A DNA stretch of 41,716 bases, taken from Pelatocladus maniniholoensis HA4357-MV3 (GTDB lineage Bacteria; Cyanobacteriota; Cyanobacteriia; Cyanobacteriales; Nostocaceae). The stretch is from NCBI GenBank assembly GCA_019359115.1, contig JAHHHW010000122.1:1-41716 (forward strand). The letters are read 5' to 3'. The notes under the pieces were generated by a model. That model did not search any database. It was not told the DNA's origin and saw nothing but the letters and a program-made list of their open reading frames with translations. This document shows positions 1-9,104 of the stretch, one piece after another (the first letter of the stretch is position 1; every line of letters starts with the position of its first letter). The position numbers were made by a program, and so were the translations under genes.

Positions 1-87
1 CAGTTAAAAATGCTGCTTAAAATCTACGCATTTGTGCTGCCAATTGCCGATTTTTCTGCACGCTTAAAACTAAGCGTTTAAAAGCTT

Positions 88-393
88 TTGACTATTTTTA
101 GTTTGTACTCACCCGTGGTCGATTACAGCAATGCTGGTAGTAGTATGAACTTTTTTAGCCATTCCAATGTGAACTTTACAGTTGGAAGCGATAGTAGAAT
201 CGCACTAGATACAACAGGTGTTGGTGATGCAGTTGTAGCTGGCTTTTTGTATGGTTTATTAGAAGGAGAAACTATTAAAGGATGTGCTGACCTTGCATTT
301 ATCCTCGCAACACATGTATCTACCAGATTTGGAGCAAGAGCAGGACTTCTCGATAAATATTCGTTGGCGGCGGAAAGAAGCAAACTTGGATAA
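88..393 (+). pseudogene. PfkB-family carbohydrate kinase, C-terminal remnant
   Basis: The frame carries the PfkB signature 2 region: DTTGVGDAVVAGFLYG, followed by a GARAGL segment typical of the end of ribokinase/fructokinase-type sugar kinases. The Asp of the TGxGD motif is the catalytic base in this family. Only about 75 codons of the C-terminal third can be recognised. A stop codon lies three codons before the TTG that opens the frame, and the N-terminal substrate-binding region (around 200 residues in the family) is absent from the preceding 87 bases. I therefore call it a decayed fragment rather than a functional kinase. A frameshifted N-terminal part could lie upstream of the window. 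It runs towards the convergent TetR gene. Confidence 0.6.
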
Positions 394-407
394 GCTGTTT
401 ATGAAGC

Positions 408-1007
408 TTACACAGTGGATTGAATCAGCGATGCGATCGCCGCCTCAACTCGCTCCCAACCTGTAGGTGAACTGAAATCCAAGCCCATAAATGTTTTGCT
501 GACTTTAGTACGCAGCACTAGATAGACGATTCCTGCTACTAAAACAGCACTGATTGCAGGAATATCTTGATCTTCAGGGAACGAACACTTCTGTTTGAGA
601 AAATTAAGGCTATCTAACGCCATAGAATCGCGGACATTGGCCAGTTCACGAGTTAGTTCATTGCCTTCTAGCAATTCCCAACGCATAATCTCTTGTGTAA
701 TTGGTCGTTCTTTTAAATCATCTAGCAATCGTATTAATAGGTAGATCATCCAATCAGCTAGAGACTCAGCATCAGCAGTTGTTTCATCACCAATCAGCGC
801 CTCAGCAGTGATCCAATAGTCTCCCTCTTTGCCAAACTTTTGCAGTAGAGATGGCAAATTCTCAAAATATCGGTAAATCAATACTTTATCAACACCAGCC
901 TCACGAGCGATCGCATTCACACCTAATTGCTGAAATCCAGACTCTGCCAACAGTTTGCCCACCGCCGCCAAAATTCGAGCTTTGGTTTCCTCTTTATCAC
1001 GCATCAT
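408..1007 (-). CDS. TetR/AcrR-family transcriptional regulator
   Basis: This 199-residue protein has a TetR-type N-terminal helix-turn-helix (about residues 6-55: TKARILAAVGKLLAESGF, then the recognition part VNAIAREAGVDKVLIYRYF). The all-helical C-terminal half would bind a ligand and dimerise; the ligand is unknown. The start has two adjacent ATG codons (1007 and 1004). The gene is divergent from a hotdog thioesterase gene, and the 98-base space between them holds two copies of a 16-bp dyad, the usual layout for a TetR repressor controlling itself and its neighbour. Fatty-acyl or acyl-CoA sensing would fit the neighbour but is inference. Confidence 0.9.
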   Translation of the reverse strand: MMRDKEETKARILAAVGKLLAESGFQQLGVNAIAREAGVDKVLIYRYFENLPSLLQKFGKEGDYWITAEALIGDETTADAESLADWMIYLLIRLLDDLKERPITQEIMRWELLEGNELTRELANVRDSMALDSLNFLKQKCSFPEDQDIPAISAVLVAGIVYLVLRTKVSKTFMGLDFSSPTGWERVEAAIASLIQSTV

Positions 1008-1026
1008 GAATAGTTCTTATCTACTT

Positions 1027-1069
1027 GTCACTTCTTGGTGACTATGATACCTTGTCACCAAGGAGTGAC
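1027..1069. promoter_or_regulatory. Twin TetR-type operator in a divergent promoter region
   Basis: GTCACTTCTTGGTGAC (1027-1042) and GTCACCAAGGAGTGAC (1054-1069) are each dyads of the form GTCAC-N6-GTGAC. They are also inverted copies of one another, matching at 15 of 16 positions, with 27 bp between start points. They sit between the divergent TetR and thioesterase genes, so binding of the TetR dimer here is the simplest reading. Binding itself is inferred. Confidence 0.7.
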
Positions 1070-1105
1070 TTTTACACTACTATTGCTTCCCTGTGAGAAG
1101 TAGAC

Positions 1106-1531
1106 ATGCAGAAAATTGCTTTTGACTTGGATGTTTATTCTTATCAAATTGATTTCATTGGACACGTAAACAATGCTGTTTATATCCAGTGGATGGAAAT
1201 AGGACGAACTAAGCTATTAGAAACAGTGGGAATGGCGACCCATGAAATTTTTCAGCAGGGTTTCGTACCGATTTTAGTTCATACCAGTATTACCTACAAA
1301 TCACCATTGTATTTAGGCGATCGCGTGCAAGTAGAACTCTGGCTGTCTCAACTGCGAAATGCTTCTGCCATCATGCAGTTTCGTTTCTACAATAGTCAAC
1401 AAGTGCTGGCGGCTGAGGGACTACAAAAAGGATTGTTCGTTGACAAGCAAACTATGCGTCCAAGGCGACTTTACCCAGAGGAACGTGCTTTATTTGCTCG
1501 ATACTTAGATGCAAGCACTGAAACTAGCTAG
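1106..1531 (+). CDS. Acyl-CoA thioesterase, 4-hydroxybenzoyl-CoA thioesterase (hotdog) family
   Basis: This 141-residue single hotdog domain belongs to the 4HBT/YbgC/FadM type. The diagnostic segment YQIDFIGHVNNAVYIQWME (residues 13-31) carries the presumed catalytic Asp16, the GHVNN turn and the start of the long central helix. A later FVPILVHTSITYKSPLYLGD segment matches the strand that packs against it. Such enzymes hydrolyse acyl-CoA or acyl-ACP thioesters in the cytoplasm; the chain length cannot be read from sequence. It is divergent from the TetR gene across the twin operator and is probably its regulated target. Cyanobacterial relatives include 1,4-dihydroxy-2-naphthoyl-CoA thioesterases of phylloquinone synthesis, a possible but unproven role here. 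Confidence 0.85.
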   Translation: MQKIAFDLDVYSYQIDFIGHVNNAVYIQWMEIGRTKLLETVGMATHEIFQQGFVPILVHTSITYKSPLYLGDRVQVELWLSQLRNASAIMQFRFYNSQQVLAAEGLQKGLFVDKQTMRPRRLYPEERALFARYLDASTETS

Positions 1532-1625
1532 CGATTTTAACAGAGTGTATGGAGTTGTACGATCGCAATCGTTGAACATACGCCCTAATAAGAATCAGGC
1601 GATCGCTCACCTTAAGTATGAAATA

Positions 1626-3626
1626 TTATTCATCTCCTGTAAGCAGTTTTGTAAACGCGATATGCTCTTGGGGGTTTGCGACTACCAGTAGGCGATCGCC
1701 TGACTCAAGGGTGAATTCACCAGTTGGGTAGCGATAGAGTTGTTTGTTGCGTTCAATTGCCATAATAGTGGCTCCGGTTAAACGGCGAGCGTTGGTTTGA
1801 GCTAGACTCAATCCTACAAAAAAAGAATCTGAATGTAAGATATACCAATTATGTTGTAGCCCTGCGATCGCCACTTCCAGATCAGCCGCGCCCCAGTACT
1901 GCGATCGTTCCGGTAAAATGTCTCGATACCGTCCACGGCGATAACGATTCACGACTTGCTGCACTGCATAGGTAGAATCCCCCAACTTCAACAGCATATG
2001 TGCGCCCATTTCTAGAGAAGCTTCAAATTCTGGTTGAACCACCTCTTGAGCGCCCAGTTGGTAGAGCGAATCAATTTCGTCATTCACATGAGCGCGGACG
2101 GTAATATCTAAATCTGGTGCTAGACTTAAAGCACGCTTCAAAGTTAGTCGAGTTGCCATTGGATCAGGTAGAGCGATCGCCATTGCTTTGGCTTGAGTGA
2201 TATTGGCTTTTTCCAAAACTAACGAGCTCGAAGCATCTCCAAAAAGATAGGGAATCTTCCGCTCTCTTAAAGTTTGGAGAGCGGCTTCATTATTGTCAAT
2301 TACTAGGATTTTATGTCCCTGAAAATACAGCATCCTGACAAGAGTTTGCCCTACCCTACCATATCCCACCACTAGCACATGGTTGACAAGTTCTTCTTCT
2401 AACCCAACTAGGTGAGGAGAATTGTTCAACTGCAATAACGAATTGATCTGGGGGAACCGTTCTAACCACTGAAGCAGATACGGTGTTACCTTCAGCATAA
2501 AGGGCGCGAGCAATAAGGTTGTAGCTGTGGTTCCTACGGTCAATCCATAAAGTCTAGACGAAAATAGTCCCTCACTTTGAGCGACACCTGCTAACACAAA
2601 GGAGAATTCTCCAATTTGGTTGATACCAATACCGACTGTAAGCGCCATTTTCAAGGAATAGCCAAACCCCTTGATAATTAATGCAACAATCGCTGCTTTC
2701 CCAATCATAGTAATGGCTATTAACCCGATTAATATCCCAGCATTGGCAAACAAGAAAGCAGGATCGATTAAGAGTCCAATCGAAACAAAAAACAGAGTCG
2801 CAAAAACATCTCGCATCGGTAGAACCCGATCAAGGGCATGATCGGCATACTCTACATTAGAAATCATTAATCCTGCGACAAATGCACCCATAGCGATACC
2901 TAAACCGATAGCGTAGGTGAATAGCGCAATTCCTAAGCAAAGTACCAAAATTCCCAGTAGAAATAATTCCTGAGATCCCGTTTGAGCAATTAATCGAATT
3001 AGGAACGGAATCACCCACTTTCCGGCTAAAATTGCCCCGCTCAGAAAAAGTACCACTTTGAGCAGTGCAGCAAATAAAGCAATACCGATCATCTCGGTTG
3101 GTTGGGTCAAGGCAGGAAGGACTGCCAGCATCAGTCCTAAGCCAAGGTCTTGTACAATAAGAATCGCCAGCATAATTTGTCCATGAATGGTCTGGACTTC
3201 ATTCCCCTCAATTAAACTTTTGAGTACGACTGCTGTTGAGGATAGAGAAAGCACAGCACCCAGAAAAATCGCCTGGGGAAATGTCTCGACCCAGCCTGTC
3301 AAATACGCGAGTCCTCCTCCGAGTAGAATCGTGAGTAAGATTTGCAGCGATCCACCACCAAGGGCGATCATCCGTAACCGCAATAGGTCTTTGAGGGAAA
3401 ACTCAACACCCAGAGCAAACAACAATAAGGCTACCCCAACTTCGGATAGCACTTGAATATCCCCCTCAAGTGTGACAAGCTTTAACCCTGCTGGACCGAC
3501 AACCATACCTCCGAGCAAATATCCAAGTAACACGGGCTGATGCAAACGATTGACCAGATACCCTCCGCTTACCGCAACCCCTAACACTGTTACCATTTCG
3601 ACAATCAGTGTTAATTCACCAGCCAT
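1626..3626 (-). CDS. CPA2-family cation/proton antiporter with C-terminal RCK domains (KefB/KefC-like)
   Basis: This 666-residue protein starts with about 12 membrane segments of the Na+/H+ exchanger fold (residues 1-385), including the conserved Gln-Asp pair at 159-160 in the ion-translocating helix. A TrkA-N/RCK_N domain follows at about 415-530, with the nucleotide-binding loop GYGRVGQ and an acidic strand end (VIDNN). A TrkA-C/RCK_C domain lies at about 580-663. The architecture matches KefB/KefC-type K+/H+ antiporters gated by cytoplasmic NAD(H)- or nucleotide-binding domains. The ATG is preceded by AAGGA about 11 bases upstream. It is a single gene ending close to the convergent thioesterase gene. 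Whether the ion is K+ or Na+ is not decidable from sequence. Confidence 0.9.
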   Translation of the reverse strand: MAGELTLIVEMVTVLGVAVSGGYLVNRLHQPVLLGYLLGGMVVGPAGLKLVTLEGDIQVLSEVGVALLLFALGVEFSLKDLLRLRMIALGGGSLQILLTILLGGGLAYLTGWVETFPQAIFLGAVLSLSSTAVVLKSLIEGNEVQTIHGQIMLAILIVQDLGLGLMLAVLPALTQPTEMIGIALFAALLKVVLFLSGAILAGKWVIPFLIRLIAQTGSQELFLLGILVLCLGIALFTYAIGLGIAMGAFVAGLMISNVEYADHALDRVLPMRDVFATLFFVSIGLLIDPAFLFANAGILIGLIAITMIGKAAIVALIIKGFGYSLKMALTVGIGINQIGEFSFVLAGVAQSEGLFSSRLYGLTVGTTATTLLLAPFMLKVTPYLLQWLERFPQINSLLQLNNSPHLVGLEEELVNHVLVVGYGRVGQTLVRMLYFQGHKILVIDNNEAALQTLRERKIPYLFGDASSSLVLEKANITQAKAMAIALPDPMATRLTLKRALSLAPDLDITVRAHVNDEIDSLYQLGAQEVVQPEFEASLEMGAHMLLKLGDSTYAVQQVVNRYRRGRYRDILPERSQYWGAADLEVAIAGLQHNWYILHSDSFFVGLSLAQTNARRLTGATIMAIERNKQLYRYPTGEFTLESGDRLLVVANPQEHIAFTKLLTGDE

Positions 3627-3823
3627 CGATTCTCTTTCCTTAAATATTTTCTACAGGGTATCGTTTTTTAAATCATACCTAGCGAAGTTCGTTTGTATGT
3701 TTGCCAGAAGGTACAACGAACACTATAAAATAATATAGTTAATAACATAGCCCTAAGTCGGCTTTTTTACGTCAATTGATTTAATAAATGCATTCATATA
3801 GTTATCAAAGGGAGCATTTTGTT

Positions 3824-4132
3824 ATGGATATGCAAGTCCTGAGAGAACGTGCGGAACTTAGCCGTGCAGAAGTCGCTTTCAGGCTTGCAATCAGTGAAAC
3901 CAGTGTTCGCAACTGGGAAGCAGGGCGTACAGAACCGACAATGACGCCGAAAAAATACTTAGAAGCGTTGCGACTATTTAAATGCACACCAGAAGAATTG
4001 GCAGCAGCCAGCGAAAAATCTATCAACCAGCGACATAAACGTAAACCAGGAAGACCGAGGAGATTTCCCAATAATCAATTAAATCAAGTAACACCTATGC
4101 CTGATACACCAACTGCTGAGATGCGGCTATAG
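3824..4132 (+). CDS. Small XRE-type helix-turn-helix protein with an AT-hook-like tail
   Basis: This 102-residue protein has an N-terminal HTH_3/XRE domain (LRERAELSRAEVAFRLAISETSVRNWEAGRTEPTM), where ETSVRNWEAGR is the recognition helix and following turn. The C-terminal part holds the basic stretch KRKPGRPRRFP, which resembles an AT-hook (GRP core flanked by Lys/Arg). I chose the ATG at 3824 because AAAGGGAG (3807-3814) lies 9 bases before it. An in-frame ATG at 3788 has no ribosome binding site and would cover this Shine-Dalgarno. It stands alone in a 700-base region. Its target genes are unknown. Confidence 0.75.
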   Translation: MDMQVLRERAELSRAEVAFRLAISETSVRNWEAGRTEPTMTPKKYLEALRLFKCTPEELAAASEKSINQRHKRKPGRPRRFPNNQLNQVTPMPDTPTAEMRL

Positions 4133-4514
4133 CTCAATCAAATCAGAGATACTACTATCTTAATGTTTATGAAAAATTCATGAAATTATTGATAAAATTT
4201 ATACCATATAGGTGCAAATGAGGTAGAAGGCTTTGTAGGCGTCTTTTGCCACACTTTTCCCAAAATTAATGCTGGTACACAAAAGTTTGCGTTGAGCGAA
4301 TTATCCGCAATAGACGTAGAATATTCCTGTGGCAACAATTTAACGATTTGCATAGCAATTTGTGTGTCACTCCAAGAGCATAAGTTTTGAGATATACCCG
4401 AAGTTATCAAATAAATTCATGTGTTTCACACACATTGAGAACAGCAGCATCGCTGACCGTATTTCCAGCTCAAGCACGATAAGATTCTAAAACAATAAAT
4501 TTATAAGAGGTCGA
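4133..4514. other. Gene-free spacer before pdhB
   Basis: About 380 bases without a convincing gene. A 74-codon minus-strand frame (4186-4410) has no Shine-Dalgarno, domain or coding character. AAGAGG near 4505-4510 is the ribosome binding site of pdhB. I see no terminator hairpin or repeat family shared with the rest of the window. Confidence 0.5.
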
Positions 4515-5498
4515 ATGGCAGAAACACTACTCTTCAACGCCTTAAAAGAAGCCATTGATGAAGAAATGGCGCGTGACTCCACAGTATTTGTACTTGGTGA
4601 AGATGTGGGACATTATGGTGGTTCCTACAAAGTGACAAAGGACTTGTATCAAAAATACGGAGAACTCCGAGTTTTAGATACTCCTATTGCGGAAAACAGC
4701 TTCACTGGTCTAGCTGTAGGTGCAGCAATGACCGGGTTACGACCAATTATAGAAGGCATGAACATGGGTTTTTTGCTCCTTGCCTTTAATCAAATTGCCA
4801 ACAACGCCGGGATGCTACGCTATACTTCCGGCGGTAACTACAAAATTCCCATGGTAATTCGTGGTCCTGGGGGTGTAGGGCGTCAACTTGGTGCTGAACA
4901 TTCCCAACGATTAGAAGCTTACTTCCAAGCTGTACCAGGATTGAAGATTGTAGCTTGTTCTACACCTTACAACGCCAAAGGATTGCTCAAATCTGCTATT
5001 CGCGATGAGAATCCAGTCCTATTTTTTGAACACGTCCTACTTTACAACTTAAAAGAAAACCTACCAGAAGAAGAATACTTCCTACCTCTGGATAAAGCAG
5101 AAATTGTACGACGTGGTAAAGATGTCACAATCCTCACTTACTCACGGATGCGTCATCATGTCACACAAGCCTTGAAAACTTTGGAAAAACAAGGTTATGA
5201 CCCAGAGGTTATTGATTTAATATCTCTCAAACCCTTAGATATGGAAACGATAGGGGCATCTATACGCAAAACCCATCGAGTGATTATAGTTGAAGAGTGT
5301 ATGCGAACAGGAGGCGTGGCAGCAGAATTAATTGCCTCAATTAACGAGCGCTTTTTTGATGAGTTGGATGCACCTGTACTGCGGCTTTCTTCTCAAGATA
5401 TTCCCACACCTTACAACGGTATGCTGGAAAGATTGACAATTGTTCAACCAGAGCAAATTGTCGAAGCTGTAGAAAAAATGATCGCTTTGCGAGTTTAG
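4515..5498 (+). CDS. pdhB: Pyruvate dehydrogenase E1 component, beta subunit
   Basis: This 327-residue transketolase-like protein starts [18 protein letters not shown], with the thiamine-diphosphate-facing motif GEDVGHYGG, the conserved segment [21 protein letters not shown], and [18 protein letters not shown]-terminal transketolase domain begins near residue 195. With the alpha subunit, encoded elsewhere, it decarboxylates pyruvate and passes the acetyl group to the E2 lipoyl domain, giving acetyl-CoA. Length and motifs match cyanobacterial and plastid E1-beta. The ATG has AAGAGG 6 bases upstream. secD follows after a repeat-filled gap, and pdhB lies just before secDF on the same strand, possibly as one transcription unit unless the repeat hairpin terminates it. 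Confidence 0.95.
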   Translation: MAETLLFNALKEAIDEEMARDSTVFVLGEDVGHYGGSYKVTKDLYQKYGELRVLDTPIAENSFTGLAVGAAMTGLRPIIEGMNMGFLLLAFNQIANNAGMLRYTSGGNYKIPMVIRGPGGVGRQLGAEHSQRLEAYFQAVPGLKIVACSTPYNAKGLLKSAIRDENPVLFFEHVLLYNLKENLPEEEYFLPLDKAEIVRRGKDVTILTYSRMRHHVTQALKTLEKQGYDPEVIDLISLKPLDMETIGASIRKTHRVIIVEECMRTGGVAAELIASINERFFDELDAPVLRLSSQDIPTPYNGMLERLTIVQPEQIVEAVEKMIALRV

Positions 5499-5503
5499 AA
5501 CCG

Positions 5504-5613
5504 GGGATTGGGGATCAGGTATTGGGGATCAGGTATCGGAACAGTTATTTATTGTCCCCCTTGTCTCTCTTGTCCTCTCCCCAATCCCCAATCCCCAATC
5601 CCCGATCCCTGAT
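5504..5613. repeat. Inverted GGGGATT / CCCCAAT heptamer repeat block
   Basis: Heptamer-type repeats GGGGATTGGGGATCAGG (from 5504) are answered by CCCCAATCCCCAATCCCC (from about 5579) on the same strand, so the transcript can fold into a long G-rich/C-rich hairpin between pdhB and secD. The sequence is open in one frame, which falsely extends secD upstream. Confidence 0.7.
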
Positions 5614-5677
5614 CGCTAAAATAATCATAAAGTTATCAAAGAGCGTTATCATATCGTTTGTCGCAGCGAGTTATGGT

Positions 5678-7090
5678 ATGCAAAGACAGCGATCGCTATT
5701 AGCTTTAATTTTAGTTTTGGTGATTGCCGCAATAGCGGTAATTGCCACAATTCCTATACCGCTTGGCTTAGACTTGCGGGGAGGTTCGCAACTGACAATT
5801 CAGGTGAAGTCAACACCAGAAATTCCACGGATCACTGAACGAGAATTAGAAGCTGTCAAAAGTGTCGTGGAAGGTCGTGTCAACGGTCTTGGTGTCTCTG
5901 AACCTGTAATTCAAACAGTTGGCGAAGATAAGATTTTAGTGCAGCTACCCGGAGTTAATGATCCAGAGGACGCAGAACGAGTACTAGGTAGTACAGCACA
6001 GTTAGAGTTTCGCCAACAAAAACCAAATACAGAAACTCAGTTACTTGCTTTACGAAGTTCTCAACTAGAATTCAAACAAAAGCAGCAGGAATTAAGAAAC
6101 TCTCAAGACACCGCAGCGATCGCCCAAAATAAAGAAGCGCTGCAAAATAACAGCAAAGCGATCGCAGAACTTTTTGAGAGTACCAACCCGCCACTCACTG
6201 GTCAATACCTCAAGGATGCCCGTGGTGAGCCAACATCAGGTAATAATTGGGAAGTAGCCATTCGCTTTGACCAAAAAGGTGGTGAACTTTTCGCCTTACT
6301 CACCAAAAATCTTGCTGGAACTGGTCGCAGTATTGGTATTTTTCTTGACAACGAACTAATTAGTTCTCCTGTAGTTGGGCCTGAATTTGCTGCTACAGGT
6401 ATTAGTGGTGGTGGAGCTGTAATTACAGGTAACTTTACACCTCAACAAGCCAGTGAATTAGGTATACAACTCAAAGGTGGTTCTTTACCAGTACCAGTAG
6501 AAATTGGTGAGATCCGTACAGTTGGGGCAACATTAGGTAAAGATAGTATCCAAAGCAGCATCTGGGCAGGTGTCGGCGGTCTCATCTTAGTTCTCATATT
6601 TATGGTAATTTACTACAGATTACCAGGAGTAATTGCGGACATCGCACTAGTCATTTATGCCCTGTTGACTTGCGCTTGTTTTGCTCTGCTGGGCGTTACA
6701 CTTACCCTACCCGGAATCGCAGGTTTTATCCTGAGTATTGGGATGGCAGTTGATGCTAATGTACTTATATTTGAACGTACACGGGAAGAATTACGAGCAG
6801 GCAAAACTTTATACCGTTCTGTAGAATCTGGCTTTTACCGCGCCTTTTCTAGTATTTTAGACAGTAACGTCACGACCTGGATTGCTTGTGCTGCGCTGTT
6901 TTGGTTGGGTTCTGGTTTAGTCAAAGGCTTTGCTCTAACTCTTGCTTTAGGTGTAGCGGTCAGTATGTTCTCAGCAATTACCTGTAGTCGGACATTAATG
7001 TTTTTGGCAATTTCTATTCCTTCCTTACGCAAACCTGGACTATACTCTCCTGATGTGCCAGCCTCAAATAAGACGGAGGTGGCTCGATGA
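5678..7090 (+). CDS. secD: Protein translocase subunit SecD
   Basis: This 470-residue SecD has the N-terminal membrane helix [20 protein letters not shown], the family motif [11 protein letters not shown], and a periplasmic P1 domain (roughly residues 40-285, with a Gln/Glu-rich insert at about 115-165). Five more membrane segments form an RND-type bundle containing [23 protein letters not shown]. SecD and SecF pull exported proteins through SecYEG using the proton gradient. The open frame continues upstream to 5522, but those 52 codons are translated heptamer repeats; the ATG at 5678 gives the usual N-terminus. It overlaps secF by 4 bases (ATGA), so the two are translationally coupled. Confidence 0.95.
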   Translation: MQRQRSLLALILVLVIAAIAVIATIPIPLGLDLRGGSQLTIQVKSTPEIPRITERELEAVKSVVEGRVNGLGVSEPVIQTVGEDKILVQLPGVNDPEDAERVLGSTAQLEFRQQKPNTETQLLALRSSQLEFKQKQQELRNSQDTAAIAQNKEALQNNSKAIAELFESTNPPLTGQYLKDARGEPTSGNNWEVAIRFDQKGGELFALLTKNLAGTGRSIGIFLDNELISSPVVGPEFAATGISGGGAVITGNFTPQQASELGIQLKGGSLPVPVEIGEIRTVGATLGKDSIQSSIWAGVGGLILVLIFMVIYYRLPGVIADIALVIYALLTCACFALLGVTLTLPGIAGFILSIGMAVDANVLIFERTREELRAGKTLYRSVESGFYRAFSSILDSNVTTWIACAALFWLGSGLVKGFALTLALGVAVSMFSAITCSRTLMFLAISIPSLRKPGLYSPDVPASNKTEVAR

Positions 7091-8055
7091 AACTGAGTAT
7101 CAACAAATCGCGATCGCTATGGTGGATAATTTCTGGCATCATTATTCTTGCTGGTATCATCTCTATGGTGATTTCCTACCAGCAAATAGGCGCACCCCTA
7201 CGCCCTAGTCTAGATTTTGTTGGTGGTACACGCTTGCAGTTTGAACGAGATTGTACAAACCCAGATAACTGTAGTAAAGCCATTGATATCAACGAAGTTC
7301 GGGAAGTAGCCAACGCCCAAGGACTTGGTGATAGCAGTATTCAGATTATTGCTGATAAGGATACACGCAAAGATAACGGCGTATTAATTCGTACTAAAGC
7401 TTTGGATGTAGAAAAACGTACCAGTTTACAAAATGCTTTAAGCGAAAAAATAGGCAGCTTTGACCCACAAAAAACCCAAATTGACACTGTTGGTCCTACG
7501 ATTGGACGGGAACTGTTTAGGAGTGGTGTAATCGCGCTTATAGTCTCATTTGTAGGTATAATAGTTTACTTAAGTTTTCGTTTCCAGTTAGACTATGCCA
7601 TCTTTGCGATCATTGCTCTATTTCACGATGTCTTAATTACAGTAGGGATTTTCTCGATTCTGGGTTTGGTCGCAGGTATAGAAGTAGATAGCCTATTTAT
7701 CGTTGCTTTGCTAACGATTACAGGTTTTTCTGTGAATGACACCGTGGTGATTTATGACCGAATTCGGGAGACACTAAAAACAAATCCTAATCGTCCCATT
7801 GCTGACATTGTAGATGATGCAGTTAACCAAACTCTTGCACGGTCAATCAATACAACCTTAACAACCTTGCTGACGTTGTCTGCGATCTTCCTCTTTGGTG
7901 GAGCAACCCTGAAATTCTTTTCCCTAGCTTTAATTATTGGCTTCACGATGGGCGCGTATTCCAGTATTTTTATCGCCAGTACTTTTTTAGCTTTGTGGCG
8001 AGAACGTAAAGGACAACCCGTCGTTTCTCCAACTTCTGAATCTATAAATAGTTAG
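7087..8055 (+). CDS. secF: Protein translocase subunit SecF
   Basis: This 322-residue SecF begins [23 protein letters not shown] and has the early motif [11 protein letters not shown], a periplasmic region up to about residue 130, then TM2-TM6. These include the conserved segment [16 protein letters not shown] and the signature [19 protein letters not shown]. It is the partner of SecD in the SecDF complex of the cytoplasmic and probably thylakoid membranes. Start and SecD stop overlap (ATGA). A short membrane-protein gene follows about 80 bases downstream and may share the operon. Confidence 0.95.
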   Translation: MKLSINKSRSLWWIISGIIILAGIISMVISYQQIGAPLRPSLDFVGGTRLQFERDCTNPDNCSKAIDINEVREVANAQGLGDSSIQIIADKDTRKDNGVLIRTKALDVEKRTSLQNALSEKIGSFDPQKTQIDTVGPTIGRELFRSGVIALIVSFVGIIVYLSFRFQLDYAIFAIIALFHDVLITVGIFSILGLVAGIEVDSLFIVALLTITGFSVNDTVVIYDRIRETLKTNPNRPIADIVDDAVNQTLARSINTTLTTLLTLSAIFLFGGATLKFFSLALIIGFTMGAYSSIFIASTFLALWRERKGQPVVSPTSESINS

Positions 8056-8133
8056 TGTAAGTTGTTAGTTGAGTTGTTAGTTTTCTTCCTTGTCCTCTTT
8101 GTCCTCCCTATCCTTGTCCCCTCTCCCTCGCCT

Positions 8134-8535
8134 ATGGATGAACCAGAAAAATTCTTACCTAGTGAAAACACAGATATTACTTTTGTTAAACAAGTACAAA
8201 AGCTACATCTGTTAACAGTGTATAGTAGATGGTTGTTTGTTGGCTTTTTATGGCTGACTATTGTGCCTTGGTGCTTGTGGAGTTTACGTGAAGAGATAGC
8301 TTTGTGGCAACAATATTTTACTTGGGTGGCGGTCAGATATGGACTTTTTTTCCATCCATTTGCCACTCTTGGTTTAGCTTTCTGTATCGGAATGACAGTT
8401 GCTGTTTTGGTTTGGCAAAGCCGTAATATTCTATTTGGATTACCGTTGCAGGATCAGGAACGTCTAGAAAATCAGGTTTTTCGGATACGTCAACAGGGGC
8501 CAAGTCATCCTTTGTGGAAATGGATATGTCAGTAA
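8134..8535 (+). CDS. Conserved cyanobacterial small membrane protein of unknown function
   Basis: This 133-residue protein from ATG 8134 (MDEPEKFLPSENTD) has two clear hydrophobic segments: about residues 35-55 (WLFVGFLWLTIVPWCLW) and about 80-105 (FATLGLAFCIGMTVAVLVW). A basic soluble tail ends PLWKWICQ. I recognise no catalytic motif. The frame is open upstream to 8062, but that stretch is a TTGTCCTC-type spacer repeat that reads as a false hydrophobic leader, so I use the downstream ATG. It follows secF on the same strand, and a role near the translocon is only suggested by position. Confidence 0.65.
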   Translation: MDEPEKFLPSENTDITFVKQVQKLHLLTVYSRWLFVGFLWLTIVPWCLWSLREEIALWQQYFTWVAVRYGLFFHPFATLGLAFCIGMTVAVLVWQSRNILFGLPLQDQERLENQVFRIRQQGPSHPLWKWICQ

Positions 8536-8630
8536 ACCTTGAATTATTAGTAAAAAAATAGTTGCGATATCAGCATAAAGGCTGTATCTTCAAAGCGAAA
8601 CTCAGCAAAAGTACTGCCTAAATTGGTGTG

Positions 8631-9044
8631 ATGATTACTTCTTCTCAAATTCAATTAAGCGATCGCAAGTCAAAAATCGACCTTTACCAACTCCAGCAGC
8701 TGTTAGATATTTCAACTTTTTGGGCAAAAGAACGCAGTACTGAAGATTTAGAGGTAGCGATTGCTAACAGTGACCCCGTGATCAGTCTTTGGGATGGACA
8801 ACAACTAATTGGCTTTGCTAGAGCAACTTCCGATTGTATTTATCGCGCTACAATTTGGGACGTTGTGATTCATCCAGATTATCGCGGTAACGGACTGGGC
8901 TGTAAATTGATAGAAACAGTTCTGAGTCATCCTCGTCTCCAACGAGTAGAACGCGTCTACTTAATGACTACTCACCAACAAGAATTCTATGAAAAAATTG
9001 GCTTTCAACAAAATTCCACTACTACAATGGTGTTTTACAGTTAA
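8631..9044 (+). CDS. GNAT-family N-acetyltransferase (paralogue of the one at 13834-14379)
   Basis: This 137-residue GNAT-fold protein has motif A, ATIWDVVIHPDYRGNGLGCKLIE, with the acetyl-CoA pyrophosphate loop RGNGLG at residues 85-90. A C-terminal EFYEKIGF segment (motif B) contains the usual Tyr. The substrate is unknown. GTG at 8628 and ATG at 8631 both open the frame; ATG is taken. It shares [10 protein letters not shown] and ATIWDVV exactly with the second GNAT in this window. Its TAA stop lies inside the left arm of a 24-bp perfect inverted repeat whose right arm covers the stop of the convergent kinase gene. Confidence 0.85.
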   Translation: MITSSQIQLSDRKSKIDLYQLQQLLDISTFWAKERSTEDLEVAIANSDPVISLWDGQQLIGFARATSDCIYRATIWDVVIHPDYRGNGLGCKLIETVLSHPRLQRVERVYLMTTHQQEFYEKIGFQQNSTTTMVFYS

Positions 9045-9104
9045 CAGTTATCAGTTCTCAGTGATCAGAATTTTTTGATTACTGAGAACTGATAACTGTT
9101 AACT
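9039..9104. terminator. 24-bp perfect inverted repeat between convergent genes (bidirectional terminator-like)
   Basis: Arms 9039-9062 and 9081-9104 are perfect reverse complements built from the AGTTATC/AACTGAT repeat motif, with an 18-base loop containing TTTTTT. The stop codon of the plus-strand GNAT (9042-9044) lies in the left arm and that of the minus-strand kinase (9099-9101) in the right arm. The structure can stop transcription from both sides. Termination is inferred from position and stem strength. Confidence 0.7.

Noticed and set aside
4186-4410. 74-codon minus-strand frame
   Set aside because: No ribosome binding site, no family signal and no coding character in residues or neighbours.
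5522-5677. 52-codon N-terminal extension of SecD
   Set aside because: It is translated CCCCAATCCCC-type repeat (SPIPNP residues), and ATG 5678 gives the normal family start.
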